A DNA stretch of 64,000 bases from Marinoscillum sp. MHG1-6 (GCF_024714475.1 NZ_JAMZMI010000002.1:744001-808000), one strand, 5' to 3'. Counted from the stretch's first letter, positions 1 through 9,635 are shown. The notes: generated from the sequence alone by a model not told the origin. Numbers and translations are program-made.

Positions 1-792
1 AATAATCAAAACGTCAGCAGTAGCATAGTATCCTGGAAGATCATCAGCATCCACCTTGCCCAAAAGATGTACTCGTTCATTTGACCGAACTTTGTTGAAA
101 TACTGTTCCGTTGTATTCAACATCATTTCACCGTCAGCCAAAGGTCCAACGAAAATAAAGTCGGCATTAGGGTTCTCCGAAATGGCGTCACTCAAACTTT
201 TCCAATCTAAATAAGGCATATTCAAATTACCGGCATATAGGATCTTCACCGATTGCTCACCGGGTAATTCAATTGGATCAGAAATTCCTCCATCATTATA
301 ACCATGATGAATAAAGTGAGCATTCGGATTATAGGTTTTAAGCCTCTCACCTATGAATTGAGTGGTATAAAAGCACACATCTGCCGTACCAGCAGCCCTG
401 GCTGTTTCAAAATTTTGATTGAGATCAACGATATGAGAAATATTATATGTTCGGAGCAAGCTAAAATCAAAAAAAACCGAATTATCGAAAGACCATATAA
501 TATCAAATCGTCGTTTGCAATAATTCTCAATCTTCTTCAACCTATTACGGATCAATCGACTGGAAATAAAGGAAGGCAATTTTCTCAATCCTTTCATGAA
601 TTTAGGATAATCGAGAATACTGAGATTAACATATTCGCTTTCAGAAAGCTTCCAATTTCCCTTGGGTGGATTCGCAAAAACAACGTGGTTACCCCGTTCG
701 GCCAGTACCCTGGCATAATGGTGCTTGGACACAAAAATATGATCCCAGGGCTCTGGGGAGATTAGAAGGATGTTTTTCCCATTGGGCTGCAT
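1..792 (-). CDS. Glycosyltransferase, partial (3' end beyond window)
   Basis: An open frame runs from an ATG at 792 through 264 codons to the window edge without a stop, so the C-terminus is missing. The protein starts MQPNGKNILLISPEPWD and continues with KHHYARVLAERGN and a VVFANPP strand. This is the usual N-terminal Rossmann layout of GT-B glycosyltransferases. A second Rossmann half begins near residue 190 with KILYAGNLN, followed by DFIFVGPLADG, RVHLLGKV and ADVLII, typical of GT4-like enzymes. The stop of the plus-strand-adjacent GT61 gene is only 11 bases away on the same strand, so it belongs to the surface-glycan block. Donor and acceptor sugars cannot be told from sequence. Confidence 0.8.
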   Translation of the reverse strand, partial: MQPNGKNILLISPEPWDHIFVSKHHYARVLAERGNHVVFANPPKGNWKLSESEYVNLSILDYPKFMKGLRKLPSFISSRLIRNRLKKIENYCKRRFDIIWSFDNSVFFDFSLLRTYNISHIVDLNQNFETARAAGTADVCFYTTQFIGERLKTYNPNAHFIHHGYNDGGISDPIELPGEQSVKILYAGNLNMPYLDWKSLSDAISENPNADFIFVGPLADGEMMLNTTEQYFNKVRSNERVHLLGKVDADDLPGYYATADVLII

Positions 793-803
793 CACCGAAT
801 TCT

Positions 804-1958
804 TTATTCTAAAATTTTGCTGACAATCTCCTTAACAAGATGTATATCAACTATAATATTTTCGTTTTCTGTTTGCTGGCAAGCAACTACATGGTATTGA
901 TGTCCATAGTAATGCGCAATCTGATAAAAAGTACTAGTGCTCTCCGTATACCTTCTTTCAGGAAACAACTCCACCACATCTAAACTATCAGAAAAGATTG
1001 TGTTTGTGAGAGCCGCTCCGTGAGCCGTTACAACAATCGAGGCCTCTTGAAACAACTGGATTTGATCCAAAACCTTCATGTTTGAGAGTATTACCATATC
1101 AAAACGATATTCCTCCAACATTCTCAACAACTCGATTTCATTGACCACTTTCCTTCCTCCCGCATCAGATCTTGAAACATAAATTCTCTTATTCAATTTT
1201 GTACTTCTTGGCAATCTATTCCTTAACCAATCAAACCCAGCTTTTGATAAAATATGAGTTTTGGCCCATTTTGGATCTTCGGAAGGCACTTGAAGGTATC
1301 TACGAGATGTTACCAGCAGACTATCCACTTTAGATCGGTTTGAAGTCCATGTAAAAATTTCTGAACCAAAGCCAAGTGCCTCTAGAAACTCATATTGGTA
1401 ATTTGGAGCATCATTATCAATAATGATTTTTGGCCTTTCATGAGTCAATCTCTCAAAAACCTCATATGCCTCCAACATTGGTAAAAGATCATTCACCCAG
1501 TGATAATAATTGAGAGAGAGTGAATCAACAAGAGAAAACGCTGAGCCAACGGATTTTGAAGCTTTAAATAATCCAGGGAACATAACATATTTAGCATCTC
1601 CAGACCTCAACAGGTATCCAAGTGAATTACCCGAAGACTCCAAAATGAGACTCCCATTACAATCTATTGCCAAACAGCGTTTACCTCTCAACTCCGCATT
1701 TCTAATATTTACATAAAATGGTTTATCAATTCTTTGTGTTTTTTTATAATCATTCAGCCAACCAAATTTCTTCTCAAACTTTTTTGGGTAAAAGTTGTGC
1801 GTACGACCATGAAAACTAACAGCTTGTTCAATTGAGTAATTATTAACCTGATATTTTTGAATCAATGAATTTCTATCAACAACCTGTCCCGAACTGTTAA
1901 CCCACCTCTCCCATAGCACTTTCAACAATCTCCTATATACGATTAAAATAAACTTCAT
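804..1958 (-). CDS. GT61-type (DUF563) glycosyltransferase
   Basis: This 384-residue protein fits the GT61/DUF563 family. The C-terminal half carries the family pattern: IYVSRSDAGGRKVVNE, then a helix-rich stretch, then VVTAHGAALTN and DVVELFPE. The middle has SLNYYHWVNDLLPML, matching the conserved Y-H-W/F-D-x-L-P region of these enzymes. No signal peptide or clear membrane segment is present beyond a mildly hydrophobic N-terminus, so it probably works on the cytoplasmic face on lipid-linked glycan. It ends 3 bases before the start side of the next gene upstream on the same strand, so the two are almost certainly co-transcribed. The sugar specificity is unknown; bacterial GT61 enzymes are usually found in capsule or O-antigen loci. 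Confidence 0.82.
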   Translation of the reverse strand: MKFILIVYRRLLKVLWERWVNSSGQVVDRNSLIQKYQVNNYSIEQAVSFHGRTHNFYPKKFEKKFGWLNDYKKTQRIDKPFYVNIRNAELRGKRCLAIDCNGSLILESSGNSLGYLLRSGDAKYVMFPGLFKASKSVGSAFSLVDSLSLNYYHWVNDLLPMLEAYEVFERLTHERPKIIIDNDAPNYQYEFLEALGFGSEIFTWTSNRSKVDSLLVTSRRYLQVPSEDPKWAKTHILSKAGFDWLRNRLPRSTKLNKRIYVSRSDAGGRKVVNEIELLRMLEEYRFDMVILSNMKVLDQIQLFQEASIVVTAHGAALTNTIFSDSLDVVELFPERRYTESTSTFYQIAHYYGHQYHVVACQQTENENIIVDIHLVKEIVSKILE

Positions 1959-1961
1959 AAG

Positions 1962-3095
1962 TTATATACCAAGGCTTTCAATTAAATCCTTGAGTTCATC
2001 AAGTTCAACCGCAAATACATCACTTTTTTGGGTGTATTTTCCACAAATCCTAAAATAGCTCCCCCCCAATATTTTAGTTTGATGTTCATAATGTAGTGGA
2101 GTATACTTTGACTCCGGTACTATTTCTATGAGGGTATAAGTTTGATCAGAAAAAGCAAGGTTTGTTAAACCAGCTCCATGAACACCTACGCATATTTCCA
2201 CACTTTTAAAAAGGGCTATTTGTTCCTTCAGGGGCATTTTGCTTGTATCATAACATTCAAACCCTTTTAATTTTAGAAATTCTGATAATTCAGAAGTGTT
2301 GGCTAAATATCTTCTAGTACCATACGGTCGATACAGAAATATTCTCTTGACAGCTCGGCTCCCAATCAGTGAAAGTACCTCTCGAAATGGACTATCATTT
2401 AAATATTTAATTGGATATTGGTATCTAGAGGCCTTCGAGAAAAAAACCTTTGAGTTTATTTTGACTTGTGTGCCAGAAGGAATAGAGTCAATTTTCAATT
2501 CCTTTAGTACGGGAAACATCCCGAAAAATTCATTTACAAAAGATTTTTGAGAAGCATTCTTCGGTATCAGTATTACAACATCTTTTAGACCTATTTTACT
2601 AATGAATAACAAGGTTGGGATAACATCGGTAAAAAAATGATAATAATTAGACCAACCATACCATAGCATGTTAACTGCCTTAGAATATTCAATTTTTGAA
2701 GAGACAGATGTAAGATTTTTGATTTGCATCCAAATTAAGGTTGGATACAAAAAGGAGCCAGATGGAAATTTGGCATATGGGAATGAATACCATAGTGGAA
2801 CAATACCTCGAAAAGCAAACGACCAACCCGTTGAAGAATCTATAACTACAGGCTTGTCTAAGGAATAAATGTAGGACTCAAATAATGAGTAGTGGAAATT
2901 CTCCAACTTGTTTGAGCATGCCTTGACACCTGGATAAAACTCTTGAATAAAGTTCCCATCAACCTGTTCGTAATGTTCTACCCGCATGAACGGCTGAATA
3001 AAACCAAAAAGATCAATAAAAATATACCCACCAATTACCCGATCAACCCTGGAAATAATATTCTTAATTCGTTTTAGCCAACTAACTGTCCGCAT
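1962..3095 (-). CDS. GT61-type (DUF563) glycosyltransferase, second copy
   Basis: This 377-residue protein has the same architecture as its downstream neighbour: MLWYGWSNYYHFFTDVIPTL in the middle, IFLYRPYGTRRYLAN, then VGVHGAGLTNLAF and TLIEIVPESKYT near the C-terminus. These are GT61/DUF563 hallmarks. Overall similarity between the two proteins is visible but low, so they look like diverged paralogues rather than a recent duplication. The ATG at 3095 lies inside the 3' end of the upstream GT4 gene (14-base overlap), indicating translational coupling within a glycan operon. Linkage and donor are not predictable from sequence. Confidence 0.82.
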   Translation of the reverse strand: MRTVSWLKRIKNIISRVDRVIGGYIFIDLFGFIQPFMRVEHYEQVDGNFIQEFYPGVKACSNKLENFHYSLFESYIYSLDKPVVIDSSTGWSFAFRGIVPLWYSFPYAKFPSGSFLYPTLIWMQIKNLTSVSSKIEYSKAVNMLWYGWSNYYHFFTDVIPTLLFISKIGLKDVVILIPKNASQKSFVNEFFGMFPVLKELKIDSIPSGTQVKINSKVFFSKASRYQYPIKYLNDSPFREVLSLIGSRAVKRIFLYRPYGTRRYLANTSELSEFLKLKGFECYDTSKMPLKEQIALFKSVEICVGVHGAGLTNLAFSDQTYTLIEIVPESKYTPLHYEHQTKILGGSYFRICGKYTQKSDVFAVELDELKDLIESLGI

Positions 3096-4197
3096 GGTAC
3101 TTGGATTCGATTTCCTTCAACACTTCATAATATTTCCAACCCACCGCTTGAGGCGAGAGGTTAGGAACATGTTCCATTTTCGGGGATTCTGAAAGGCAGC
3201 TTTGCATTGCCTTGGTAAACGCTTCTGAAGTATTTTCCATTACAAGAAAACCATTATCCTCATTGACAAACTCTGGTATTCCACCAACAGCACTTGCAAT
3301 TACCGGACAACCACAAGCTAAAGCTTCAGCACAGACAACGCAGAATGTCTCATATTCACTCGCATGGACTAGGGCTATTGCATGTTGCATATAACCTGCT
3401 ATTTCTTTCGAATCCAGTTGCCCTAAAAACTGAACATCTAAATCTAATGAACAAGATTTCATTTCATCTAAAAGAGGTCCATATCCCGCAATTTTCAGGG
3501 AAATATTTGAGTTTCTTTTGGCTAACTCAGCATAAGCGCTAATAGCAACCATTGGAATCTTTGGTGATTTCCATTGGCTTACCATAAAGAAAAAGCGATC
3601 ATTCACATTCTGAACAGAGGGCTTTTCATTCTTAAAAACTTCAGAATCTACAATATTTGGAACAGCATATAGGTTTAATGGAACATTAGCAAAATGAGCT
3701 ATATCATCGCCAAGTGCCTTAGAAACTGTAATTACCGGAATACCCTGTTTGAAAATTCTACGAATGGCATTGAGTTTTGAAGAACCTGGTATGTTAAAGT
3801 GATAATGGTAAGCGCTCCAGTGCTCGGTGATTACAACCGGTATTCGAACATATTTTTTAACCAAATTAAAATAGGTCAGCAAAGGGTACGCTATATGAAC
3901 ATTCAGCAAATCAGGCTTACCTACCCTCGTTTTCCAAAAAAAGAAATAACAAAAAAAAATGAATCCCAAAAATTCATATAGTTTCCAAAACTTAATGGGT
4001 AGAGTTAGTGTATAACTTAATTCAAAATCACTAATTCTTTCCTTTTTAAATCTAAAGGGACCCTTTACGATCTCAAAATGGTAAACAACGTTTTTAGTAT
4101 GTTTTGAAAGTGCCTGGATATGTCTTTTTATCCACAACGCAGCATATGGATTTTCCTTTGTAGGATACCAATTTGTAATATGGAGTACCTTCATCAT
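3082..4197 (-). CDS. GT4 family glycosyltransferase
   Basis: This 371-residue GT-B enzyme begins MMKVLHITNWYPTKENPYA, the common GT4 opening in which the N-terminal domain meets the acceptor. The C-terminal domain has FFMVSQWKSPKIP, KIAGYGPLLDEMK, VQFLGQLDSKEIAGYM and the EX7E-like nucleotide-sugar segment EYETFCVVCAEALACGCPVI. Together these define a retaining GT4 transferase acting in the cytoplasm on a lipid-linked or growing glycan. Two ATG codons stand in tandem at 4197 and 4194 and either could be the start. It overlaps the downstream GT61 gene by 14 bases and is separated from the ABC exporter upstream by 169 bases of AT-rich DNA with no gene. Confidence 0.88.
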   Translation of the reverse strand: MMKVLHITNWYPTKENPYAALWIKRHIQALSKHTKNVVYHFEIVKGPFRFKKERISDFELSYTLTLPIKFWKLYEFLGFIFFCYFFFWKTRVGKPDLLNVHIAYPLLTYFNLVKKYVRIPVVITEHWSAYHYHFNIPGSSKLNAIRRIFKQGIPVITVSKALGDDIAHFANVPLNLYAVPNIVDSEVFKNEKPSVQNVNDRFFFMVSQWKSPKIPMVAISAYAELAKRNSNISLKIAGYGPLLDEMKSCSLDLDVQFLGQLDSKEIAGYMQHAIALVHASEYETFCVVCAEALACGCPVIASAVGGIPEFVNEDNGFLVMENTSEAFTKAMQSCLSESPKMEHVPNLSPQAVGWKYYEVLKEIESKYHADS

Positions 4198-4366
4198 ATC
4201 AACCGAAATTTACGGATGCATTCTAATAAATGGATATACATAAAAAATGCATTTTATATGGCCAACATTTTCAATTCTCACCCTATTTCACTCCTAATTC
4301 GTCGAACAATATTCCTTTAGCGGGTCAAAGTCATAAAAGGCCAGTTAATGTCGCAACGATATTTCA

Positions 4367-6079
4367 TCAAATCGCAATAACCCTATCGCAGTACTTCAAC
4401 GTACTCTCCCTATGGGCAATAATTACCATGGTAATATTATTATCATGCAATGATCTTATTGACTCGGTGATCTCTTCCTCTGTTTTTGTATCCAAGGCTG
4501 ATGTCGCCTCATCAAAAAACAACACCTCCGCTCCATGGTATAATGCACGGGCAATACCTACTCTTTGGCGCTGACCTCCCGAAATTCTAGCACCTCGCTC
4601 ACCTATGTTGGTATCAAGGCCTTCAGGCAAGGAATCCAACATATCGAGAAGTTGCGATTTCCTCAGCACCTCCATCAACTTCATTTCATCTATTTGATCT
4701 GGTTCTATACCAAATGCAATATTGTCTCTTAACGACCCATCTATAAGAAAAACATCCTGACGTACATAACCACATTTCATTTGCCAGGAGGATAAGGTTT
4801 CCTTAGATATATCAACATCATCAACCAATAACTTCCCGTGTCTCAGGCTAAGAAAACCCAGCATAACATTCATGAGAGTTGTCTTCCCTGAACCGGATTT
4901 TCCCATTATTCCAACTGCCTCCCCCTTTCGAATTACCAGAGAAAAATCCTTAATAATGGGAGTTTTGGCATTCGGGTATTGATAGGCAATCTCTTTCAGC
5001 TCAATTTTCTCATCAAATGAGATCTCTTTGACCGCGATAATCTGGCTTTCTTTACTTGCAGGAACATACTCCTCTAAGAGTTCAAGAGAGAACTCAAAGT
5101 TTTTAATATTCATTACCGATTGCATCAATCGGTTAATGGATGGTATTGATCGATATGCCGCCAAACCAAAAACGCTCATCAGTGCTAATATTTTCTCAGG
5201 ATCTTTAAGCGCAAAAAGACCGTAAAGCAACATGATCAAAATGGCAATAATGACACAAACTTCCACAAGTCGGTTCGGAATATTTAGCAAGACTAGCATG
5301 CCCACTCTATAATGACTGGCCTTCCTAATATTTGAAAGAAATCTTTTTTTAAAATTTCCAAATACTCCATTAATCGCAACATCAACATAGCCAAATACCA
5401 GTTCATAAACAGGTTTGGAAATTTGAGGTCCCAATTCATTCAAGTAACGCCCATAGAGATTAATTTTATTCCTATTGATCCGGTAAAAAAGTAAAAACAC
5501 TGGTAAAACAATTCCCACAAGAAGTAGTAAGGCCCAAGCATCATAAATAAGGAGCGATGAAATAATCAATATCAAAATGATTATCTCATTAAGAAATAAA
5601 AACACACTCACTAACATTTGTTGGGCAAACTGCTGAGGCACGGTATTAATCCTATTTAATACCTTATTAGAGTTATTACCGGTAAAATATAAAAAGCCTT
5701 TTTCATAGGCAGCCCTAAAAACCTTTGAAGAAAGTTTTTCATGCAAATCCCAACAAAACATCGCCTGCCATTTTTGAACCCATATAGCAAAGAGATTTTT
5801 GATCGCAATAAATAGGAGGATTGCTCCAGACAGAAACAAAATGAACATGTTGTCATTTTCAAAATCCAAAGCTGTAAAGACCGAATGAGTAATGCTGTTT
5901 TGATGAATAAAACCATCCTTGAGTATGGCGGCCAACAGAGGTAGTATAGACGCCAGACCCACAATCTCTAGCAACGAACTAGTCACTATACCTAAAAAAA
6001 GTCCCGCTGCTTGCTTTTTGAAATTAGGAGGCAAAATCTTTAGAATTCTACCTATTATTTGAAATATTGGGTTATCCAT
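4367..6079 (-). CDS. ABC exporter, fused membrane and ATPase domains (lipid/glycan flippase type)
   Basis: This half-transporter has an N-terminal membrane domain with about six hydrophobic segments over the first 320 residues and a C-terminal nucleotide-binding domain. The latter shows Walker A (GIMGKSGSGKTTL), the Q-loop region (CGYVRQDVFLID), signature ISGGQRQRVGIARAL, Walker B VLFFDEATSALD and the H-loop IIAHR. This is the MsbA/PglK-like architecture used to flip lipid-linked saccharides. The frame also opens at a GTG at 6100, but the ATG at 6079 gives a normal N-terminus (MDNPIFQIIGR), has GGAGG 14 bases upstream and reduces the overlap with the upstream gene to 8 bases. The protein stops right after CDRVIAI, which is unusually short after the H-loop; no frameshift is evident. 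Confidence 0.9.
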   Translation of the reverse strand: MDNPIFQIIGRILKILPPNFKKQAAGLFLGIVTSSLLEIVGLASILPLLAAILKDGFIHQNSITHSVFTALDFENDNMFILFLSGAILLFIAIKNLFAIWVQKWQAMFCWDLHEKLSSKVFRAAYEKGFLYFTGNNSNKVLNRINTVPQQFAQQMLVSVFLFLNEIIILILIISSLLIYDAWALLLLVGIVLPVFLLFYRINRNKINLYGRYLNELGPQISKPVYELVFGYVDVAINGVFGNFKKRFLSNIRKASHYRVGMLVLLNIPNRLVEVCVIIAILIMLLYGLFALKDPEKILALMSVFGLAAYRSIPSINRLMQSVMNIKNFEFSLELLEEYVPASKESQIIAVKEISFDEKIELKEIAYQYPNAKTPIIKDFSLVIRKGEAVGIMGKSGSGKTTLMNVMLGFLSLRHGKLLVDDVDISKETLSSWQMKCGYVRQDVFLIDGSLRDNIAFGIEPDQIDEMKLMEVLRKSQLLDMLDSLPEGLDTNIGERGARISGGQRQRVGIARALYHGAEVLFFDEATSALDTKTEEEITESIRSLHDNNITMVIIAHRESTLKYCDRVIAI

Positions 6080-7382
6080 CCTTTTTATCAAGTCCTCCAC
6101 TTATCAAAACCAACATATAAAACCCCATCATCGGAATTTTATATCTCATCAAAGTACCAAAGTTTGCAGTACTTAGCCCTACCGCAAAGGCAAAAACCAA
6201 ACCAAAGGCCAGACAAAATACCAGAAACGGATCTTGAAATATTCGACGAAATCCCTTTTTGACGACCAGCGCATAAATAGTAAGTATCAAAAGGGTCAAA
6301 CTTTCTATTGCACTTAACAACATCAATGGGTTTCGCACTTCCCAAAGGTAAGGTCTGAATAAACTGACATTAATGGCCCTGGGCATTAAACCCACCATGC
6401 TCCCCCAGGTTCCATCCGGCAAACCGATGTCGTATCCTCCTTCTCCTCCTGTTCTGGCTCCCCAGCCATACCTGATATCATAGGCCGTCATCGCTGCGCG
6501 ATCGGCGATCGTGTCTAAGGCATATTTTTGACTGTAAGAACTGACCTGATCCAGCGTAAAATAACCAGCCAGTAAAAAAAGTGCTAATAACATTGGGGCA
6601 ACCAAAATCTTAAGGGCTGTACTGCGAATTCGACTTTGATATTTCCAATATAGCCAAATAAAAATCATCGGCACGTAACAAATAATGATATAGGATTTTA
6701 TCGAGTAGATCAGGTAAGCTGAAAAAAGGATAATAAGCCAATTGGTCAAATTCCTATTATGAAAATCAATGGCTCTAATGACTCCAAAGGTCAGCCAACC
6801 TAAAGCACCCAGGGTCATCGTGTCCTTTAAAATACCGGAGCCCCAAAACACCGTGCTTGGCACAAACAATATGGCAATCGCGAACCAAAAATAATTGCCG
6901 GAATATTTGCTAACCACCACAGAATAAAAAGCCCAAAGTCCACTAAAACTGAAACATGCAAAAAACAAAGCGGTGGCGGTGTATGTGTGAAAAGTCAGCA
7001 GGTCAATCAATGCCGCAATACGAACAACGACAAATGAATTAGGATCCCGGTAATACCAGATATGCTGACTAAACTCAAAGGTGTCTCCACTTCTTACTGA
7101 GCCTCCTGACTCCATGAGCAGCTTAAATCCAGTTGCGAAATCATCCATAAAGGCCTCCCAGATCCAGCGGCTACCATGAGTGAAATAATTGAAAGTATCT
7201 CCACCGTCATAATAGAATTGGTAGATCAACCCAAGAGCAATCGCTCCAGCAAATCGAGCCAATAAGGCAGGAATAAAGTATTTGCGTGTTTCCGGTCTGG
7301 TAACATGGGGACGAATCAGGTAGGCTCCCAGGACAAACAGGAACAAATAGATTGGTGTGATAAATAAATCCTGAACGCCCAC
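6072..7382 (-). CDS. Polytopic membrane protein of the glycan locus (possible polymerase or GT-C enzyme)
   Basis: This 436-residue protein has roughly ten hydrophobic segments spread over its whole length and a large polar loop around residues 50-120 containing YYDGGDTFNYFTHGSRW. A second polar loop (about 285-335) carries YGWGARTGGEGGYD. The layout resembles O-antigen polymerases and GT-C transferases, which have one large periplasmic loop, but I recognise no diagnostic motif and the function is inferred from position only. The start is a GTG at 7382; no ATG lies near it. The gene overlaps the ABC exporter by 8 bases, which argues that the two are made together. A Wzy-like polymerase next to a flippase would be a natural pairing. 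Confidence 0.7.
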   Translation of the reverse strand: MGVQDLFITPIYLFLFVLGAYLIRPHVTRPETRKYFIPALLARFAGAIALGLIYQFYYDGGDTFNYFTHGSRWIWEAFMDDFATGFKLLMESGGSVRSGDTFEFSQHIWYYRDPNSFVVVRIAALIDLLTFHTYTATALFFACFSFSGLWAFYSVVVSKYSGNYFWFAIAILFVPSTVFWGSGILKDTMTLGALGWLTFGVIRAIDFHNRNLTNWLIILFSAYLIYSIKSYIIICYVPMIFIWLYWKYQSRIRSTALKILVAPMLLALFLLAGYFTLDQVSSYSQKYALDTIADRAAMTAYDIRYGWGARTGGEGGYDIGLPDGTWGSMVGLMPRAINVSLFRPYLWEVRNPLMLLSAIESLTLLILTIYALVVKKGFRRIFQDPFLVFCLAFGLVFAFAVGLSTANFGTLMRYKIPMMGFYMLVLISGGLDKKDG

Positions 7383-7409
7383 TTAATTATTCTTTTAAAT
7401 TTACCGCCA

Positions 7410-8471
7410 ATGAATATTCTTATCCTTGCGCCCTATCCATTGCAGCGTGCTCCATCTCAGCGATTTCGCTTTGAGCATTATCTCAAATTTATGGAAGAAA
7501 ATGGTATCGCATGGGAATTTCAGTCATTCCTTTCCGAGTCTGAATGGGACTTCATTTTCAGCCAGGGCCATTCGCTCAAAAAATTAGTAGCCATTTTCAA
7601 AGGCTTCGCCAGAAGAATAAAAATGCTTTTTCAGGTCAGTAACTTCTCTCACATTTTTATCCACCGGGAGCTTACACCCTTTGGTCCGCCCATCTTTGAA
7701 TGGATCATTGCGAAACTGCTTCGCAAAAAAATTATTTATGACTTTGATGATGCCATATGGATGGCTGATCATCACCGGGAAAACTTTCTTTGGAAAGCTC
7801 TAAAATGGAGATCAAAGGTTAGAAATATCAGCAAATGGAGCTGGAAGGTAACAGTTGGAAACCAATTTCTGGCAGACTATGCCAATCAGTTCTGCCATCA
7901 GGTGGAAGTCATACCAACAGTTGTAGATACAGAGATTCATACCTCAATCAATACAGAACCAGTATCCAAAAAACCTGTGATTGGCTGGACCGGCTCACAC
8001 TCTACGCTCCCCTATCTCGATCAAATTGTTCCAGCCCTCAAGGCTTTAGAAAAGGTCGCCAATTTTGAGTTTGTGGTCATTGCTAACAAAGACCCTCAAC
8101 TCGATTTAAAAAACGATCGATTCATCCCCTGGAAAAAGGAAACAGAAATAGCTGACTTGTCCAGCATCGATATTGGTGTCATGCCACTCACTGATGACCC
8201 CTGGGCCAAGGGGAAATGTGGTTTCAAACTGATCCAGTATATGTCCTTAGGAATTCCTGCGGTTGCATCGCCAGTTGGAGTCAATACAAAATTGGTTTTA
8301 CAGGAAGAAACGGGCTACCTGGCTTCGAATGAGGAAGAGTGGCTTGAGAGTCTGAAAAAATTAATCGACAAGCCCGATCTGAGATCATCAATGGGAGCTA
8401 ATGGGAGAAAATTGATTGTAGAGCAATATTCTGTGGAGGCTACGAAAGAGAAATTTTTAAAGCTTTTTTAG
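7410..8471 (+). CDS. GT4-like glycosyltransferase
   Basis: This 353-residue GT-B enzyme starts MNILILAPYPLQRAPSQRFR, with the acceptor-domain motif followed by IFIHRELTPFGPPIFEW and IIYDFDDAIW, common in the RfaB/GT1-like Bacteroidota subgroup. The C-terminal domain has KPVIGWTGSHSTLPYL, FEFVVIANKD and the donor-binding stretch CGFKLIQYMSLGIPAVASP. It is transcribed away from the minus-strand glycan block, sharing only 27 bases with the start of the polytopic protein gene, so a small divergent promoter region must serve both. Its 3' end overlaps the convergent TPR gene by 15 bases. It probably contributes to the same surface glycan. Confidence 0.87.
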   Translation: MNILILAPYPLQRAPSQRFRFEHYLKFMEENGIAWEFQSFLSESEWDFIFSQGHSLKKLVAIFKGFARRIKMLFQVSNFSHIFIHRELTPFGPPIFEWIIAKLLRKKIIYDFDDAIWMADHHRENFLWKALKWRSKVRNISKWSWKVTVGNQFLADYANQFCHQVEVIPTVVDTEIHTSINTEPVSKKPVIGWTGSHSTLPYLDQIVPALKALEKVANFEFVVIANKDPQLDLKNDRFIPWKKETEIADLSSIDIGVMPLTDDPWAKGKCGFKLIQYMSLGIPAVASPVGVNTKLVLQEETGYLASNEEEWLESLKKLIDKPDLRSSMGANGRKLIVEQYSVEATKEKFLKLF

Positions 8472-9635
8472 TTTTTTGAGCTGCTCCCTGGCCTCTTTGT
8501 TGGCATCATCCCTTCTCTTGGTAATATCCTTCACCTGCTCATAGTAAGTTGTAGCGTCTTCATAATTTTCAGTCAGATTAGCGATTCGTGCTAAATGCAC
8601 CACAGAATAAATGTAGTAGCCCATATCCGTGGCCTCCGCCTCCTCCCCAAAGGATTTGGCCATTTCGTAATATTTTATTGCCTGATCATAGTCACGCCGG
8701 ATTCTGTAAACATGCCCCAGAAAAAATGCGGCATATCGTCCTGAATTTGCTTCATAACCTTCCTCACCATTCTCCAGAGCCTCTAATATAGACTCACAAA
8801 CAGGAACCAACTCCCTGTAACGTGCTGACGTATAGAGTAACCTTGCATAAAAACGATGAAAATACGCATTACCCGGAAAAGTTCTGTGAAGGTATTCCGC
8901 TACCTGCATGGCGGTCTCAACATCCTGTTCTTCTAGTGCTGTAATCCTCATAAGAAAATACTGCGCCTCTGTTCTGGTATAAAAAGCATTACGGGCTACC
9001 TCCTTCAACTGCTGTATCCCCAGTTCCTTATCCCCGTCCGGAAACATGAGCATAATCGGCTTAAGTAACGGGTAATTTTCAGGTATCCATTCAGCATAGT
9101 AATTGAATAATGCATCTCCAAAGAGGAGTTCCGGACTCAGGTCTTCCTGACCTCTACACTCTTCAAGGTAGTTCATAGCATTTTTCCCTGCTGCTGCAGC
9201 TCTGCCCCAATCGTGCCTTTCCGAATATAACCTGCCCTTAAATGCATAGGCGGCGGAAAGAAAAAAGGCCCCTTCCACGGGGTTATGTTCATCATGAAGT
9301 CTTTGGGCTAACACAATAGCCGTATCCATGTAGGCGTAAAACGTATCATCAAAGGTCTCATTCCGGAAATTGGGAACAATCCGCCACCAATAATTCAGCC
9401 CCATCATAAAATATGGAAGCGGATGCCAGCCATATTGTTTTTTGAGGTAATTAAAATGTCTGAGGGATCGCTCAAAGCGAAAGTTATACATGTCGTTGAT
9501 GGCCTGAGTGGCTTCCATTTGCACGTAAGCATTGGAAAGCAGACTGTAAGTACTGTCTATTTCAGGTGGAAGTAGCTGCGCGGAAGAAACCCGACATAAT
9601 CCGACCAATAAAACAACGATGATAATCCTTTTCAT
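8457..9635 (-). CDS. Secreted tetratricopeptide-repeat protein
   Basis: The protein is 392 residues when started at the ATG at 9635, which gives a clean signal peptide (MKRIIIVVLLVGLCRVSSAQ). An upstream extension to 9698 would place 21 polar residues in front of it and is unlikely. After the signal, about eight helical hairpins follow, recognisable as degenerate TPRs, for example YFMMGLNYWWRIV, AAAFFLGHVYRIRRDYDQAI and YYEMAKSFGEEAEA. There are no catalytic motifs. Such proteins usually act as periplasmic scaffolds. The C-terminus is strongly basic (REQLKKLKKL). It lies head to head with the DUF2723 gene across 241 bases and tail to tail with the GT4-like gene. The function is unknown. Confidence 0.75.
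   Translation of the reverse strand: MKRIIIVVLLVGLCRVSSAQLLPPEIDSTYSLLSNAYVQMEATQAINDMYNFRFERSLRHFNYLKKQYGWHPLPYFMMGLNYWWRIVPNFRNETFDDTFYAYMDTAIVLAQRLHDEHNPVEGAFFLSAAYAFKGRLYSERHDWGRAAAAGKNAMNYLEECRGQEDLSPELLFGDALFNYYAEWIPENYPLLKPIMLMFPDGDKELGIQQLKEVARNAFYTRTEAQYFLMRITALEEQDVETAMQVAEYLHRTFPGNAYFHRFYARLLYTSARYRELVPVCESILEALENGEEGYEANSGRYAAFFLGHVYRIRRDYDQAIKYYEMAKSFGEEAEATDMGYYIYSVVHLARIANLTENYEDATTYYEQVKDITKRRDDANKEAREQLKKLKKL

Noticed and set aside
304-765. Plus-strand open frame across the partial glycosyltransferase
   Set aside because: It lies antisense to a frame with clear GT-B motifs and its translation shows no family pattern.
4198-4366. Frameshifted C-terminus of the ABC exporter
   Set aside because: Other frames after the TGA give no recognisable exporter tail; the core NBD motifs are complete, so the protein simply ends early.
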